NCBI RefSeq assembly: GCF_000430745.1
Contig: NZ_AUMP01000002.1
Span: 350,449 to 414,448, forward strand
Source of the DNA: Fictibacillus gelatini DSM 15865
Lineage (GTDB): Bacteria; Bacillota; Bacilli; Bacillales; Fictibacillaceae
Length of the DNA: 64,000 bases
Direction of reading: 5' to 3'
A model generated the notes under the pieces. The model was given only the letters and a program-made list of their open reading frames with translations. It did no database searches and was not told the origin of the DNA. A program made the position numbers and the translations under genes. Shown piece by piece: positions 18,743 to 26,899 of the stretch (within the stretch, counting starts at the first letter, position 1; the number at the start of each line of letters is the position of its first letter).

Positions 18743-19260
18743 ATAGAAACTGAAGAAATGATCCAGCGGCCGTTGTTCCATAAAAAATCCATTTTTATTG
18801 TATAGATACCATCTAATTCATTGGAATTATGTTGAATTAGATGGTATGATGTGTTTGATGTCTTTTTTAAATGATAATTCTCTTCAGGATTAAACCACGG
18901 AGGGAGATCGGTTGGAATTACGTACAAACCATCGTTCTTCTCCTCGAATAACAAATCCACGTATTTTTTTGCTACGCTTCTTGAAGCTACTTTTTGCAAT
19001 TGGTTAATTAATTCCTTTTTTGACGAAACTCCAAGTACTTTATAATGGCTATTCGACTTAGGATTTAACTTCTTTATAAACTCTCTTGCCAAAAGTTCTA
19101 CATTGGGCTTCGGCTTCACGTTCTCTTTAGTCGCTACATCTTTTGTTGCCACAGGCACCATAGATACCTTCTCTGTTTTTTCAACTGGCACTTGCGTGTT
19201 AGGAGTTGCTGAAAAGGTTACTAAAAATGCAAGAATACTGCTGACTGCTAATTTCATCAT
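18736..19260 (-). CDS. Hypothetical secreted protein
   Basis: A 174-residue protein with a short N-terminal hydrophobic signal segment (LAVSSILAFLVTFSATP), a Lys/Thr-rich linker and a ~100-residue domain rich in Ser, Asn and Tyr that ends WIISSVSIK. No cysteine, so not a lipoprotein. I do not recognise the domain. Alone between ytkD and a holin-like gene; a long hairpin lies in its upstream region. Confidence 0.75.
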   Translation of the reverse strand: MMKLAVSSILAFLVTFSATPNTQVPVEKTEKVSMVPVATKDVATKENVKPKPNVELLAREFIKKLNPKSNSHYKVLGVSSKKELINQLQKVASRSVAKKYVDLLFEEKNDGLYVIPTDLPPWFNPEENYHLKKTSNTSYHLIQHNSNELDGIYTIKMDFLWNNGRWIISSVSIK

Positions 19261-19329
19261 GAATCACCGCCCATAAAGTTTTCTCGTTCTTCATAATAGC
19301 TTGCCAAAAAATGAACCGTTATAGTTTAC

Positions 19330-19380
19330 CCATTCCTTTTATTCGGATCAAAAAAACATGTTTTTGAATAAAAAGAATGG
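19330..19380 (-). other. Long imperfect hairpin upstream of the secreted-protein gene
   Basis: Arms CCATTCCTTTTATTC (19330-19344) and GAATAAAAAGAATGG (19366-19380) pair with one mismatch, which is a G-U pair in the minus-strand transcript. The loop contains its own palindrome AAAAACATGTTTTT. Confidence 0.6.
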
Positions 19381-19424
19381 AACTTTGGTAGAAAGCTTGC
19401 ATAATATGAAAAGGTGTCTGATTT

Positions 19425-19682
19425 TTAACACCTTCTTGTCCTTGTTTTTTTTCCAAGCTCGTAAAGGCCTGTCGCAGCCAGGCCCGCTATACCGCCAGAC
19501 CACATGCGAAGCACCGTTTGCAGATCTGTAAACGGGTAAGCAACGATCCCAACAAAAATTCCGATAAAAAAACTAATTAATGGAATATACTTTTTTTTAA
19601 CGGTTAATGTCCGTTTGATTAACTCTACTAAACCTGTAACAAGGGGGGTCAGTAATGAGGCAAACATCAACATTTGTTCCAT
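19425..19682 (-). CDS. Holin-like small membrane protein
   Basis: 85 residues with two hydrophobic segments (MLMFASLLTPLVTGLVELI and YIPLISFFIGIFVGIVAYPF) and a charged C-terminus, the layout of phage holin families found in Bacillus. Start at 19682 set by GGAGGAG. No phage lysis genes lie nearby, so it may be a chromosomal holin-like gene. Its stop lies inside the hairpin at 19409-19436, a likely terminator. Confidence 0.65.
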   Translation of the reverse strand: MEQMLMFASLLTPLVTGLVELIKRTLTVKKKYIPLISFFIGIFVGIVAYPFTDLQTVLRMWSGGIAGLAATGLYELGKKTRTRRC

Positions 19683-19807
19683 TCTTACTCCTCCTCGCTC
19701 GACTTTTTTCACCGATGAAGTGTCATGTGTGTAATGCCTTTTTTTGGCACATACTAAACATAGGTTAATAACCGTAAGATCATGTAAGACAGGAGTGGAA
19801 CGTACGA

Positions 19808-20020
19808 ATGTGTAAAGAAGACGATCTTTATCTTCTAAAGTTAGAGTCTAATGAATTATCTTGGTGGGAATACGCGAGAAAAGTGTTACCCGAAAATAGG
19901 CCAAATGAATATATGACTTATTGGTCATATTTAAAAAATAAAGGGAAAATTCCAAGACGATTAATTAAGGAAGCAGAATGGCGTATGGAGGCACGGAGAA
20001 AAGGGTTACTAGACACATAA
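19808..20020 (+). CDS. Hypothetical small protein
   Basis: 70 residues, Trp/Tyr-rich and basic, with SWWEYARKVLP and YMTYWSYLKNKGKIP. No membrane segment. AGGAG lies about 13 bases before the start, longer than usual. Function unknown. A bidirectional terminator follows it. Confidence 0.6.
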   Translation: MCKEDDLYLLKLESNELSWWEYARKVLPENRPNEYMTYWSYLKNKGKIPRRLIKEAEWRMEARRKGLLDT

Positions 20021-20049
20021 CGGCCCTCTTAGGCAGAGGGCCGTTATTC
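20018..20049. terminator. Bidirectional terminator
   Basis: ATAACGGCCCTC / GAGGGCCGTTAT between convergent small genes. Confidence 0.9.
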
Positions 20050-20051
20050 TT

Positions 20052-20246
20052 TTAAACACCAGCATTATGTAACCGAACAAGCAGATCATTTAGCTGCCTG
20101 GTGCGCCGTTCCTCAGAACCTTTTAAACCAAGCTCTATTTCCGCCAGCTCTGAACTCACCAATTCTTTTGCATACCTTTGATTTAATAATACGTCAACAA
20201 GCAACTCTTTTTCCTGGTCACTTAAAACGATTGTTCTTTTTTCCAT
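20052..20246 (-). CDS. Hypothetical small helical protein
   Basis: 64 residues, charged and predicted helical (LSDQEKELLVDVLLNQRY, ELAEIELGLKGSEERR). GGGGAGAG precedes the ATG at 20246. Not recognised. Confidence 0.65.
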   Translation of the reverse strand: MEKRTIVLSDQEKELLVDVLLNQRYAKELVSSELAEIELGLKGSEERRTRQLNDLLVRLHNAGV

Positions 20247-20432
20247 GCAACTCTCCCCTTTTCCGCTTTTTCCGCCAAAATTAAAGCGGTTGACACCTTC
20301 ATTATACGTGCGACAACGGGAAAGCGCTTTATGAAACTAATGGAAATCGAAACGAAAAGATCTCTCTTCTCGTTTCACTATCAATTCCAAACTATAAAGA
20401 TGTCCGTTATGCCCTATCCTTTTTCATCTGAT

Positions 20433-20597
20433 TTAGCTGCAGGACTTGCTCCACTCTTCATAGACAGATTGCGGTGCATTCCAACAAAGCCAGGATACCA
20501 TTGTCTTCAAACCATTATTGTTGACATACCAGTATTCATAGCGCCTTTTTGAAAGATTTCTGTAAATTCCTGTTTTGTTTACGATACTATCCATCAT
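20433..20597 (-). CDS. Possible small ORF, 54 aa
   Basis: A 54-residue frame beginning MMDSIVNKTGIYRNLSKRR, Tyr/Trp-rich, with AGGAGG six bases before the start. The good ribosome site is the main support. No function recognised; it could be a remnant of a longer gene. Confidence 0.4.
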   Translation of the reverse strand: MMDSIVNKTGIYRNLSKRRYEYWYVNNNGLKTMVSWLCWNAPQSVYEEWSKSCS

Positions 20598-20731
20598 ACA
20601 TCGCCTCCTATCTTTTATACTAAAATTCTAGATTTTCAGAAATTATCCTTCAAAAATAAATCGCAATAATTGACAAGAATGTCGAATGATGACCTGGAGA
20701 ACAAAACCTTGTTCAAAAATTTTCCGGAAAC

Positions 20732-20764
20732 GAATAAAAGAGCATCGATTTTAATGCTCTTTCA
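20732..20764 (-). terminator. Terminator of the downstream membrane-protein gene
   Basis: AAAGAGCATTAAAATCGATGCTCTTTT on the minus strand (one stem with T run). Confidence 0.8.
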
Positions 20765-21449
20765 TAACAGCAGCCTCCTCGGCCGAAACCTTCTCGTGAT
20801 CATCGGAAAAAAAATAAGAATCCAACCGCTTATCGTCTATGCAGTTTTGAACGAGTTCATGCATTTGCACAATCCTTCGTTGATGCTTTATCAGTACAAC
20901 ATGGCTGATAAGGAACCAACTGACCATAAATAGCAATGTTTTGACTACACTTTCTTGTGTTAACATGAAATCATCAATACGAAAGATTCCAAGAATGAAG
21001 CTGGATAGCAGACCTAGAAAGATTGCCGCTGCGCTTGCAATGGTTTTAAGGCTTCTCACACTTTGCTTTAACGCAACCAATTCCGTTTCTAGCAACCGTA
21101 ATTCTCCTGTTCTTAAGCTAAGCAATTGGCTTCGTACATATTTAAGATTCATTAACATCCCTTTAGATTTTTCTTTCTTTAAGAGACTTTCCATAAATAA
21201 TTTTAATTCGTATGAGGAGCTTAAATCATTCTTTATTTTGCGGTGAATGAAATTATGAAAATAATAATATCGGATAAGAAATTCTATTGCAGCGATAACT
21301 GCAGAAATAACGAGTAAGGTCCAGGCAAACTGAAACCAAAAATTTTGAAATGCCGTTTCAATCAATTCTTTAATTGTCAAATATTCGGAACTGGCCTTTG
21401 CCCATATAAGTTTTCCAACAAGTACGACAAGTTTTATGATATCTTCCAC
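20751..21449 (-). CDS. Hypothetical membrane protein with coiled-coil-like middle
   Basis: 232 residues. One membrane segment near residue 40-60 (WTLLVISAVIAAIEFLIRYYYF) and two near the C-terminus (AAAIFLGLLSSFILGIF, TLLFMVSWFLISHVVLI). The region between is a charged helix with LRTGELRLLETELVALKQ. The start is GTG at 21449 with AAGGAGG nine bases upstream; the ATG at 21497 in frame would cover this site. Function unknown. Confidence 0.7.
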   Translation of the reverse strand: MEDIIKLVVLVGKLIWAKASSEYLTIKELIETAFQNFWFQFAWTLLVISAVIAAIEFLIRYYYFHNFIHRKIKNDLSSSYELKLFMESLLKKEKSKGMLMNLKYVRSQLLSLRTGELRLLETELVALKQSVRSLKTIASAAAIFLGLLSSFILGIFRIDDFMLTQESVVKTLLFMVSWFLISHVVLIKHQRRIVQMHELVQNCIDDKRLDSYFFSDDHEKVSAEEAAVMKEH

Positions 21450-21611
21450 AAGCCGTTTCCTCCTTGCCCCAACGATCTCTATATCTATTTCTATCATACC
21501 ATTTTTATCTAGTAAATTCTCCCTTTAATTATTTCTTTCGCTACCGCACCCCTTTACTTCAGTTGCAACGGTCGAAATTTATAATAAATCGTGTGAATGG
21601 AGGATTAAGTT

Positions 21612-21800
21612 ATGAAAATTGTCTACTACGAAGAAGGCGATCTTAACATCATTGTCGGTTCTTCGCAATTAAAAGGTGAGTTAACGATAGAACAAATAAA
21701 AACAGAAAGTGATAAAAAGGCAAAAGAATTAGGCCAATTGCTCGGGCGCAAGATCGGCTTTATGATTGACATGAATGGCAAGCTTCAGGCGAAACTATAA
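21612..21800 (+). CDS. Hypothetical small protein
   Basis: 62 residues, beginning MKIVYYEEGDLNIIVGSS; mixed alpha/beta, no signal or membrane segment. GGAGG lies 9 bases before the start and a strong terminator follows, so it is a single-gene unit. Function unknown. Confidence 0.75.
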   Translation: MKIVYYEEGDLNIIVGSSQLKGELTIEQIKTESDKKAKELGQLLGRKIGFMIDMNGKLQAKL

Positions 21801-21805
21801 CAAAT

Positions 21806-21842
21806 AAAAACCCTTGAAAGAATTATTCCTTCAAGGGTTTTA
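21806..21842. terminator. Bidirectional terminator
   Basis: AAAACCCTTGAA / TTCAAGGGTTTT between convergent genes. Confidence 0.9.
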
Positions 21843-22554
21843 CTACTTTTAGCACCCGTTTAGAAATGAGAGTGTATCCTCTTTCGTTCGGGTGAATATA
21901 ATCAAAAAAATAAGTGTTCTTATTAATGTGCGTAAATAAATCGAAAGTGGGAATATAAGTAGCTCCTGGAGTTTCTTGACTGATCTTATAAATCGACCGA
22001 TTCCACTTACGGATCGTCGGCCCACAATGTTTATCATCAACTTTCCCCATGTATGGATTATATAACCCGATTATATAAATGGGGGCATTTTTATTTTGCG
22101 AACGAATAATTTTTGTTATTTGCGCTAAATTTTTTTGAAGTCTTTTTTGTCCCTCAGCCATTCGCTCCGGGTCGAGATGAAAAAAGTTCCAACTTGCGCT
22201 TTTTCTAAAGTCATTCGTGCCGATAAAAAGAAAAATATCATCAGCTTCATTGAGCGATTTAAGGACAACTTCATTTCTCAATTGAAGAAGTAGTTGATCT
22301 GAACGTTGCCCACTGATCCCAAAATTATTTAAGATGACCGGGCGGCCGCTTTTTTTCGCCAAACCGTCCCTCACCCTGCCGATATATCCTTTTCGCGTTG
22401 GGTCTCCTTTTCCATATGTTAAGGAATCACCTAATGCAACGATTTTTAATTTATTCGATTGGTTGTCACGGCCGTATATATGCATGCTGAAGAAAAACAG
22501 CAAAACAGCCATCGACGCCGCACCTAAAAAAATGACTTTTTTTGTCCCTCTCAA
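21823..22554 (-). CDS. SGNH/GDSL-type esterase, membrane anchored (YpmR-like)
   Basis: 243 residues. N-terminal hydrophobic signal/anchor (VIFLGAASMAVLLFFFSMHIY), block I GDSLTYG, Gly in NNFGISG, GTND (block III) and a C-terminal DYIHPNERG (Asp/His). This is the lipase/esterase fold acting outside the membrane; substrate unknown. TTG start at 22554 after AGAGGGG. Confidence 0.87.
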   Translation of the reverse strand: MRGTKKVIFLGAASMAVLLFFFSMHIYGRDNQSNKLKIVALGDSLTYGKGDPTRKGYIGRVRDGLAKKSGRPVILNNFGISGQRSDQLLLQLRNEVVLKSLNEADDIFLFIGTNDFRKSASWNFFHLDPERMAEGQKRLQKNLAQITKIIRSQNKNAPIYIIGLYNPYMGKVDDKHCGPTIRKWNRSIYKISQETPGATYIPTFDLFTHINKNTYFFDYIHPNERGYTLISKRVLKVVKPLKE

Positions 22555-22654
22555 ACCGATCCCCTCTTATATCCATATACTATTTATCTATTTAAACAAC
22601 TATTGAAGGAAATAGCAAGTTTCGAGGAACAATTGTCAAAGAATCGTGAATGAA

Positions 22655-22819
22655 TTAGCCGTTTAAATGATAATCTTTCGCTTTTAAATCGTTATTCTCC
22701 CACAAATTCTCAATATCGTATCGGGTTGTATCAGTTTCACCAAAACGCGTTAGTCCGTAAATAATGGCAAATAAAATCGCAAGAATAGGTATCAATGTCA
22801 CGATAAAAATTCCAGCCAT
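22655..22819 (-). CDS. Small membrane protein, 54 aa
   Basis: A 54-residue protein: N-terminal membrane segment (AGIFIVTLIPILAIL, continuing FAIIYG) and a soluble acidic tail (RYDIENLWENNDLKAKDY). GGGGGAT lies 5 bases before the ATG at 22819. Function unknown. Too short for many ORF callers. Confidence 0.7.
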   Translation of the reverse strand: MAGIFIVTLIPILAILFAIIYGLTRFGETDTTRYDIENLWENNDLKAKDYHLNG

Positions 22820-22874
22820 TTTTATCCCCCTCTCTGTCCAACCATCATATGACGAAGAAAGGGAATTTATTCTA

Positions 22875-22911
22875 AAAAAACTCGAGGCGGTTAATTAAAC
22901 CGCTTCGAGTT
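22875..22911 (-). terminator. Terminator of the OPT-PqqD pair
   Basis: AAACTCGAAGCGGTT / AACCGCCTCGAGTTTTTTT on the minus strand. Confidence 0.9.
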
Positions 22912-23268
22912 TCATTTCCATTCTATCCAGCCATTCGCTTCTATAATTTGCATGAACTTTACAAGCCGCGGGAGAACTGGAGCCGCGCTTTTTCCGAAGT
23001 GTTCTTCAACCAATGCCGCAAGTTCATTTACCGGCCGTTTGCCATTAATATGAGAGATCACAAATGAACCGAGTTGATCAAGCTTTACTTTGCGTTCTTG
23101 AGGCTGTTTTAAAAAGCGGACCGAAAATCGTTCGATTGGATTTGTCCGCGGAATGACGAGAAAAACAGTTCCATTGTCAAGTCGTTCCAACCTGTATTTT
23201 TCTTTTATTCGCGGAACCATCAAAAGCAAATTCCTTTTTTCTTTCTTTAAGTGAAATAACAATCCCAT
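22912..23268 (-). CDS. PqqD-like protein
   Basis: 118 residues. The C-terminal ~75 residues (KVKLDQLGSFVISHINGKRP ... ALVEEHFG) match the PqqD fold, a winged-helix peptide-binding domain (RRE) found in RiPP systems and in many stand-alone proteins. The start ATG overlaps the stop of the OPT transporter as TAATG, so its translation is coupled. No radical SAM or precursor gene is nearby. Confidence 0.75.
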   Translation of the reverse strand: MGLLFHLKKEKRNLLLMVPRIKEKYRLERLDNGTVFLVIPRTNPIERFSVRFLKQPQERKVKLDQLGSFVISHINGKRPVNELAALVEEHFGKSAAPVLPRLVKFMQIIEANGWIEWK

Positions 23269-25154
23269 TACTTTCTCTCTGCCTTTGCGCTCTTTGATAC
23301 GAAATACAAAATAGTGCAAATCGCCAAAAAGATCACAAGCGGAATGACCCGATTATCCGTAAGCGCGGCTGATGGAATAGGCACTTTGAAGAAAATAAGA
23401 ATCGCAATAATCACACCGAGAAGTGATTCACCCGCAATTAAGCCCGATGCGAATAATACCCCTTTATCCCCGCGGGCTTCCCGTTCTTCTTTTGACTTGC
23501 TAGTAATATCTACAAGCCAGCGCACAATACCGCCAAACATAATTGGCATCGAAGTATGGACGGGAAGGTAAAGTCCCACTGCAACAACTAATGAATTTAG
23601 CCCGAGAAATTCGATTGAAACTGCGACCGCTGCACCGATTAATATCAATGTCCATGGCAGGTCACCTCCAAAAATCCCTTGCACGAGTATTTTCATTAAT
23701 GAGGCTTTTGGCGCAGGAAGCGCTGTCGACCCAAGACCGTAAGACTTGTTCAAAATGATAAGGATAATGCCAATCACCGTACCCGAAGCAACAACTCCTA
23801 TACTCATCGCTACTTGTTGCTTCCATGGTGTTCCTCCTACTAAATACCCTGTCTTTAAATCCTGGGAAATATCCCCTGCAACGGCAAGAGCTGTACAAAC
23901 AATAGCGGCAACTGTCAAAGCGGCTGTCATTCCATGAACACCGTGAAGGCCAGCCATTTTATAAATGAGTGTGACAATTAAAAGAGTGGCAATTGTCATC
24001 CCGGAGACCGGCGAAGAAGAGCTTCCAACGAGCCCGACAATGCGGGAGGCCACAGCTACAAATAAAAAGCCGAAAATGGCAATCGCAATCGCTCCAATGA
24101 TCCCGACATTTGTAATTGGGGTAAACGCAATGATCACGATGATCGCCAATACACCAATGATCACATACTGGAACGGCAAATCTTTTTCCGTTCGCTTAAT
24201 TGATAGAGAATTGGCATTTCCCGATGCCAGGCCTTTCATCATAGTTGCCGCAGTTCCTATTAAAGTTGGTAGAGTTTTAATAAGCGTGATTAATCCTCCA
24301 ACTGCAACGCTACCAGCTCCGATATATTTAATATAATTATCCCAAATGCCCCACGCGTCCAATTTGCCAATCGGGACATTAGCGGGAAAGATCGCTTTAG
24401 CACTATCCGCACCAAAGAAGGAAATCGCCGGGATAAGAACAATCCAGGCAAGCAAGCCGCCTGCGAGCATTTGTCCTGCAATGCGTGGGCCGATAATATA
24501 TCCAACTCCGAGCAAGGCCGGATAGATGTCCGTTCCAATAACGGCATTTTTAAATTTATAGACGGTTGTTTCGATCTCGGATTTAAACAGCATAAATCCG
24601 TCAGCAAGCGTTTTCACCAATCCGCCGAAAAGAAATCCAAAAGCAACCGTTTTCGCATTTTCCCCGCCCTTTTCGCCTGACTTCAACACCTCTGCACAAG
24701 CTGTTCCTTCAGGGTAAGGCAATGTTTCATGTTCTTTTACAATCAACATTTGCCGGAGGGGAACCATCATGAAAACACCTAAAAGCCCCCCTGTTAACAT
24801 AATGAAAATAATAACCGCCTGGGAGAGCTGAATATTAAGCATGAAAAAGGCAGGTAGGGTAAATACAGCACCCGCCCCGATTGCTTCACCGGCTGTTGTC
24901 ATCGTTTGCACAATATTATTTTCTAAAATAGAATCTCGTTTAAAAAGTCCTCTAATGATTCCCATTGAAATGACAGCAGCCGGAATGGAAGCGGAAACGG
25001 TGAGTCCCACTTTCAGCCCAAGATAAGCGTTCGCAGCGCCAAACACGACTGCTAGAATAACCCCGAACACAATCGCTGTAACCGTTAATTCCGGCAGAGA
25101 TCGTGAAGAAGAGACGTAGGGAACAAAGGATGACTTCTCTTCATTATTACTCAT
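23268..25154 (-). CDS. OPT family oligopeptide transporter
   Basis: A 628-residue permease with about 15 hydrophobic segments and the OPT features ANAYLGLKVGLTVSASIPA and EHETLPYPEGTACAEVL. Family members import oligopeptides or metal chelates. ATG 25154 chosen after AAGGCGGTG; a GTG three codons upstream is in frame. First gene of a two-gene unit with a PqqD-like protein. Confidence 0.92.
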   Translation of the reverse strand: MSNNEEKSSFVPYVSSSRSLPELTVTAIVFGVILAVVFGAANAYLGLKVGLTVSASIPAAVISMGIIRGLFKRDSILENNIVQTMTTAGEAIGAGAVFTLPAFFMLNIQLSQAVIIFIMLTGGLLGVFMMVPLRQMLIVKEHETLPYPEGTACAEVLKSGEKGGENAKTVAFGFLFGGLVKTLADGFMLFKSEIETTVYKFKNAVIGTDIYPALLGVGYIIGPRIAGQMLAGGLLAWIVLIPAISFFGADSAKAIFPANVPIGKLDAWGIWDNYIKYIGAGSVAVGGLITLIKTLPTLIGTAATMMKGLASGNANSLSIKRTEKDLPFQYVIIGVLAIIVIIAFTPITNVGIIGAIAIAIFGFLFVAVASRIVGLVGSSSSPVSGMTIATLLIVTLIYKMAGLHGVHGMTAALTVAAIVCTALAVAGDISQDLKTGYLVGGTPWKQQVAMSIGVVASGTVIGIILIILNKSYGLGSTALPAPKASLMKILVQGIFGGDLPWTLILIGAAVAVSIEFLGLNSLVVAVGLYLPVHTSMPIMFGGIVRWLVDITSKSKEEREARGDKGVLFASGLIAGESLLGVIIAILIFFKVPIPSAALTDNRVIPLVIFLAICTILYFVSKSAKAERK

Positions 25155-25325
25155 GATGTACACCGCCTTTAAAACTAAACTAGTTAATGCACGAAAATTA
25201 GTATATCATAAATCTACAAATTCTAACTATTTTAATACTTTATTTTATTACTATTTTTAATTTTATTATGCTGTTGCCTTCACCAATATTATCGCAATTA
25301 CTATACCGCCTTATCACAATAATAA

Positions 25326-25358
25326 AAAGAACTCACGAATCATCGCGAGTCCTTATTT
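25326..25358 (-). terminator. Terminator of the 74-aa gene
   Basis: GGACTCGCGATGATTCGTGAGTT-like stem followed by CTTTTTATT on the minus strand. Confidence 0.65.
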
Positions 25359-25369
25359 AAAAGCACTTT

Positions 25370-25594
25370 TTAATTGACTTTTTTTATGTATGTTGGCACA
25401 AATTTAAGCAAAATCGAGATGATCATATTGTATTGTTCTGGAGAGATGTGAATTCCATCATTTGCGATAAGTTCTTCCTTTAATTTCACAAGACAGTCCA
25501 TTTCATCAAGTCTGGATTCCAAGGCGCAATGCTCGATCGTATTGATGAGTTCTAACAGTTGATTATTTTCATTCGTAATGAAATACGTTTCCAT
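25370..25594 (-). CDS. Hypothetical small protein
   Basis: 74 residues, helical and acidic (LLELINTIEHCALESRLDEM, HISPEQYNMIISILLKF). Start ATG 25594 taken after GGGGGTGG; upstream GTG possible. Function unknown. Confidence 0.65.
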   Translation of the reverse strand: METYFITNENNQLLELINTIEHCALESRLDEMDCLVKLKEELIANDGIHISPEQYNMIISILLKFVPTYIKKVN

Positions 25595-25777
25595 CAACCT
25601 AACCACCCCCTTTATAATATTAAGCAGGGCTTGTTTATTTTCCTACAAAAATAATTCGTCAAATGCCGACACCTATTACTTTATTTGGATTAAGCGGAGT
25701 AGAAAACGGCCTATTCCGTCAAAAGAACTCGAAACATCGCTGAATTGGAATATAACCGTTTCGTTTCCGACATTCAC

Positions 25778-26431
25778 TTACCCAAACAACTTCGCTAAAG
25801 AAGCGAAAGGTGAATGACTCGAACCTTCTTCATCATCTTTTGTTTGGTAAACTAATTTTTCAGGCTCGAACAATTTCGATTCCAAATATGACATTGGATT
25901 CTTTTTCAGCGTAATATCTTTATAAATTTCTTTAAAAATTTTTGCCGTGTTTAATGCATCATCCAATGCCCTGTGCTGAGATCCTTCCTGCTTTATATTC
26001 AATTTATTTAATGCCCTCGTAAGCCCATAGCGGAACCCTTTTTCGCTTTCATGAAGCATACTGAATAAAAATTGTAAATCATTATGGTTAATAATCCAAT
26101 CGATGGGTATATTGTGATAGGTGGCATCCGTAATAAGAGCCCATTTGTCTTCCGGTCCCCAAGAACAAAGGTAATATTCCCTCACGCCAATCCATTCCTG
26201 AAAGTCTTTGATCACCGCAGTGAATGGCGGTGCCGTTATTATATCCCCTTTTGTAATCCCCGTTAAACTCATGATTCGATGATTTAACGTATCCATTTTC
26301 GGTTGCACAAAAGATTGAAATTGATCCACTGCTTGGAGTTCGCCTCTTATCATACGAAGCCTGACTGCACCAATTTCAATGATTTCGGATAGGCGATTTG
26401 TCATTTCAAGGTCATATACAATATAATCCAT
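25778..26431 (-). CDS. DEDDh 3'-5' exonuclease
   Basis: 217 residues. The first acidic pair is in YDLEMT (residues 6-11), a second Asp lies in the middle region, and HRALDDAL gives the DEDDh His and last Asp. Similar to the epsilon-subunit-like KapD/exonuclease group. GGAG lies 8 bases before ATG 26431. Probably acts on DNA or RNA 3' ends; substrate not known. Confidence 0.85.
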   Translation of the reverse strand: MDYIVYDLEMTNRLSEIIEIGAVRLRMIRGELQAVDQFQSFVQPKMDTLNHRIMSLTGITKGDIITAPPFTAVIKDFQEWIGVREYYLCSWGPEDKWALITDATYHNIPIDWIINHNDLQFLFSMLHESEKGFRYGLTRALNKLNIKQEGSQHRALDDALNTAKIFKEIYKDITLKKNPMSYLESKLFEPEKLVYQTKDDEEGSSHSPFASLAKLFG

Positions 26432-26675
26432 CACCTTCACTCCAATCTGTTCACCGCTCCTTCATGGCTGTAACGACTTATTGCCGATTCAATTCTGCCG
26501 CTTCTTTTTTATATTATGAGCCCAACCGAAATAATTGCTTTTTCAACAGAAAAGTTTCACTCATTTATCTCATAAAATTCCGCTCATGCCTTTGTTTCTC
26601 TTTCTTTATTCATACATAGAATATAGTGAGGATAAAAGGTTCAACCTCGTAAAATCAGTACGGGAGTGAGTTAGC

Positions 26676-26804
26676 ATGTCAGGAGGATTTGGATTTAACA
26701 ATTTTGCCTTAATAGTTGTATTATTCATCCTGCTTATCATTATCGGCTGTGTTTGCTGGGGAGGCTACGGCGGATTCGGCGGATATGGCTATGGATATTG
26801 GTAA
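26676..26804 (+). CDS. YjcZ-type sporulation small membrane protein
   Basis: 42 residues: MSGGFGFNNF, one membrane segment (ALIVVLFILLIIIGCVC) and a Gly/Tyr-rich tail GGYGGFGGYGYGYW. This is the common bacillus YjcZ-family layout; members are sporulation associated. GGGAGTGAG precedes the start. Confidence 0.85.
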   Translation: MSGGFGFNNFALIVVLFILLIIIGCVCWGGYGGFGGYGYGYW

Positions 26805-26866
26805 AAAACAAAAACCGAAAGCAATCTTCAAACGGCGAGAAACACTCAGGCACGCCAAATAAACAA

Positions 26867-26895
26867 AACCCATCTTTTTGAAAAAGATGGGTTTT
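26867..26895. terminator. Bidirectional terminator
   Basis: AAACCCATCTTTTT / AAAAAGATGGGTTTTT between the YjcZ gene and nagP. Confidence 0.9.
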
Positions 26896-26899
26896 TCAT

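Noticed and set aside
19425..20246. Prophage remnant
   Set aside because: One holin-like gene and small unknowns only; no integrase, capsid, lysin or att repeats seen.
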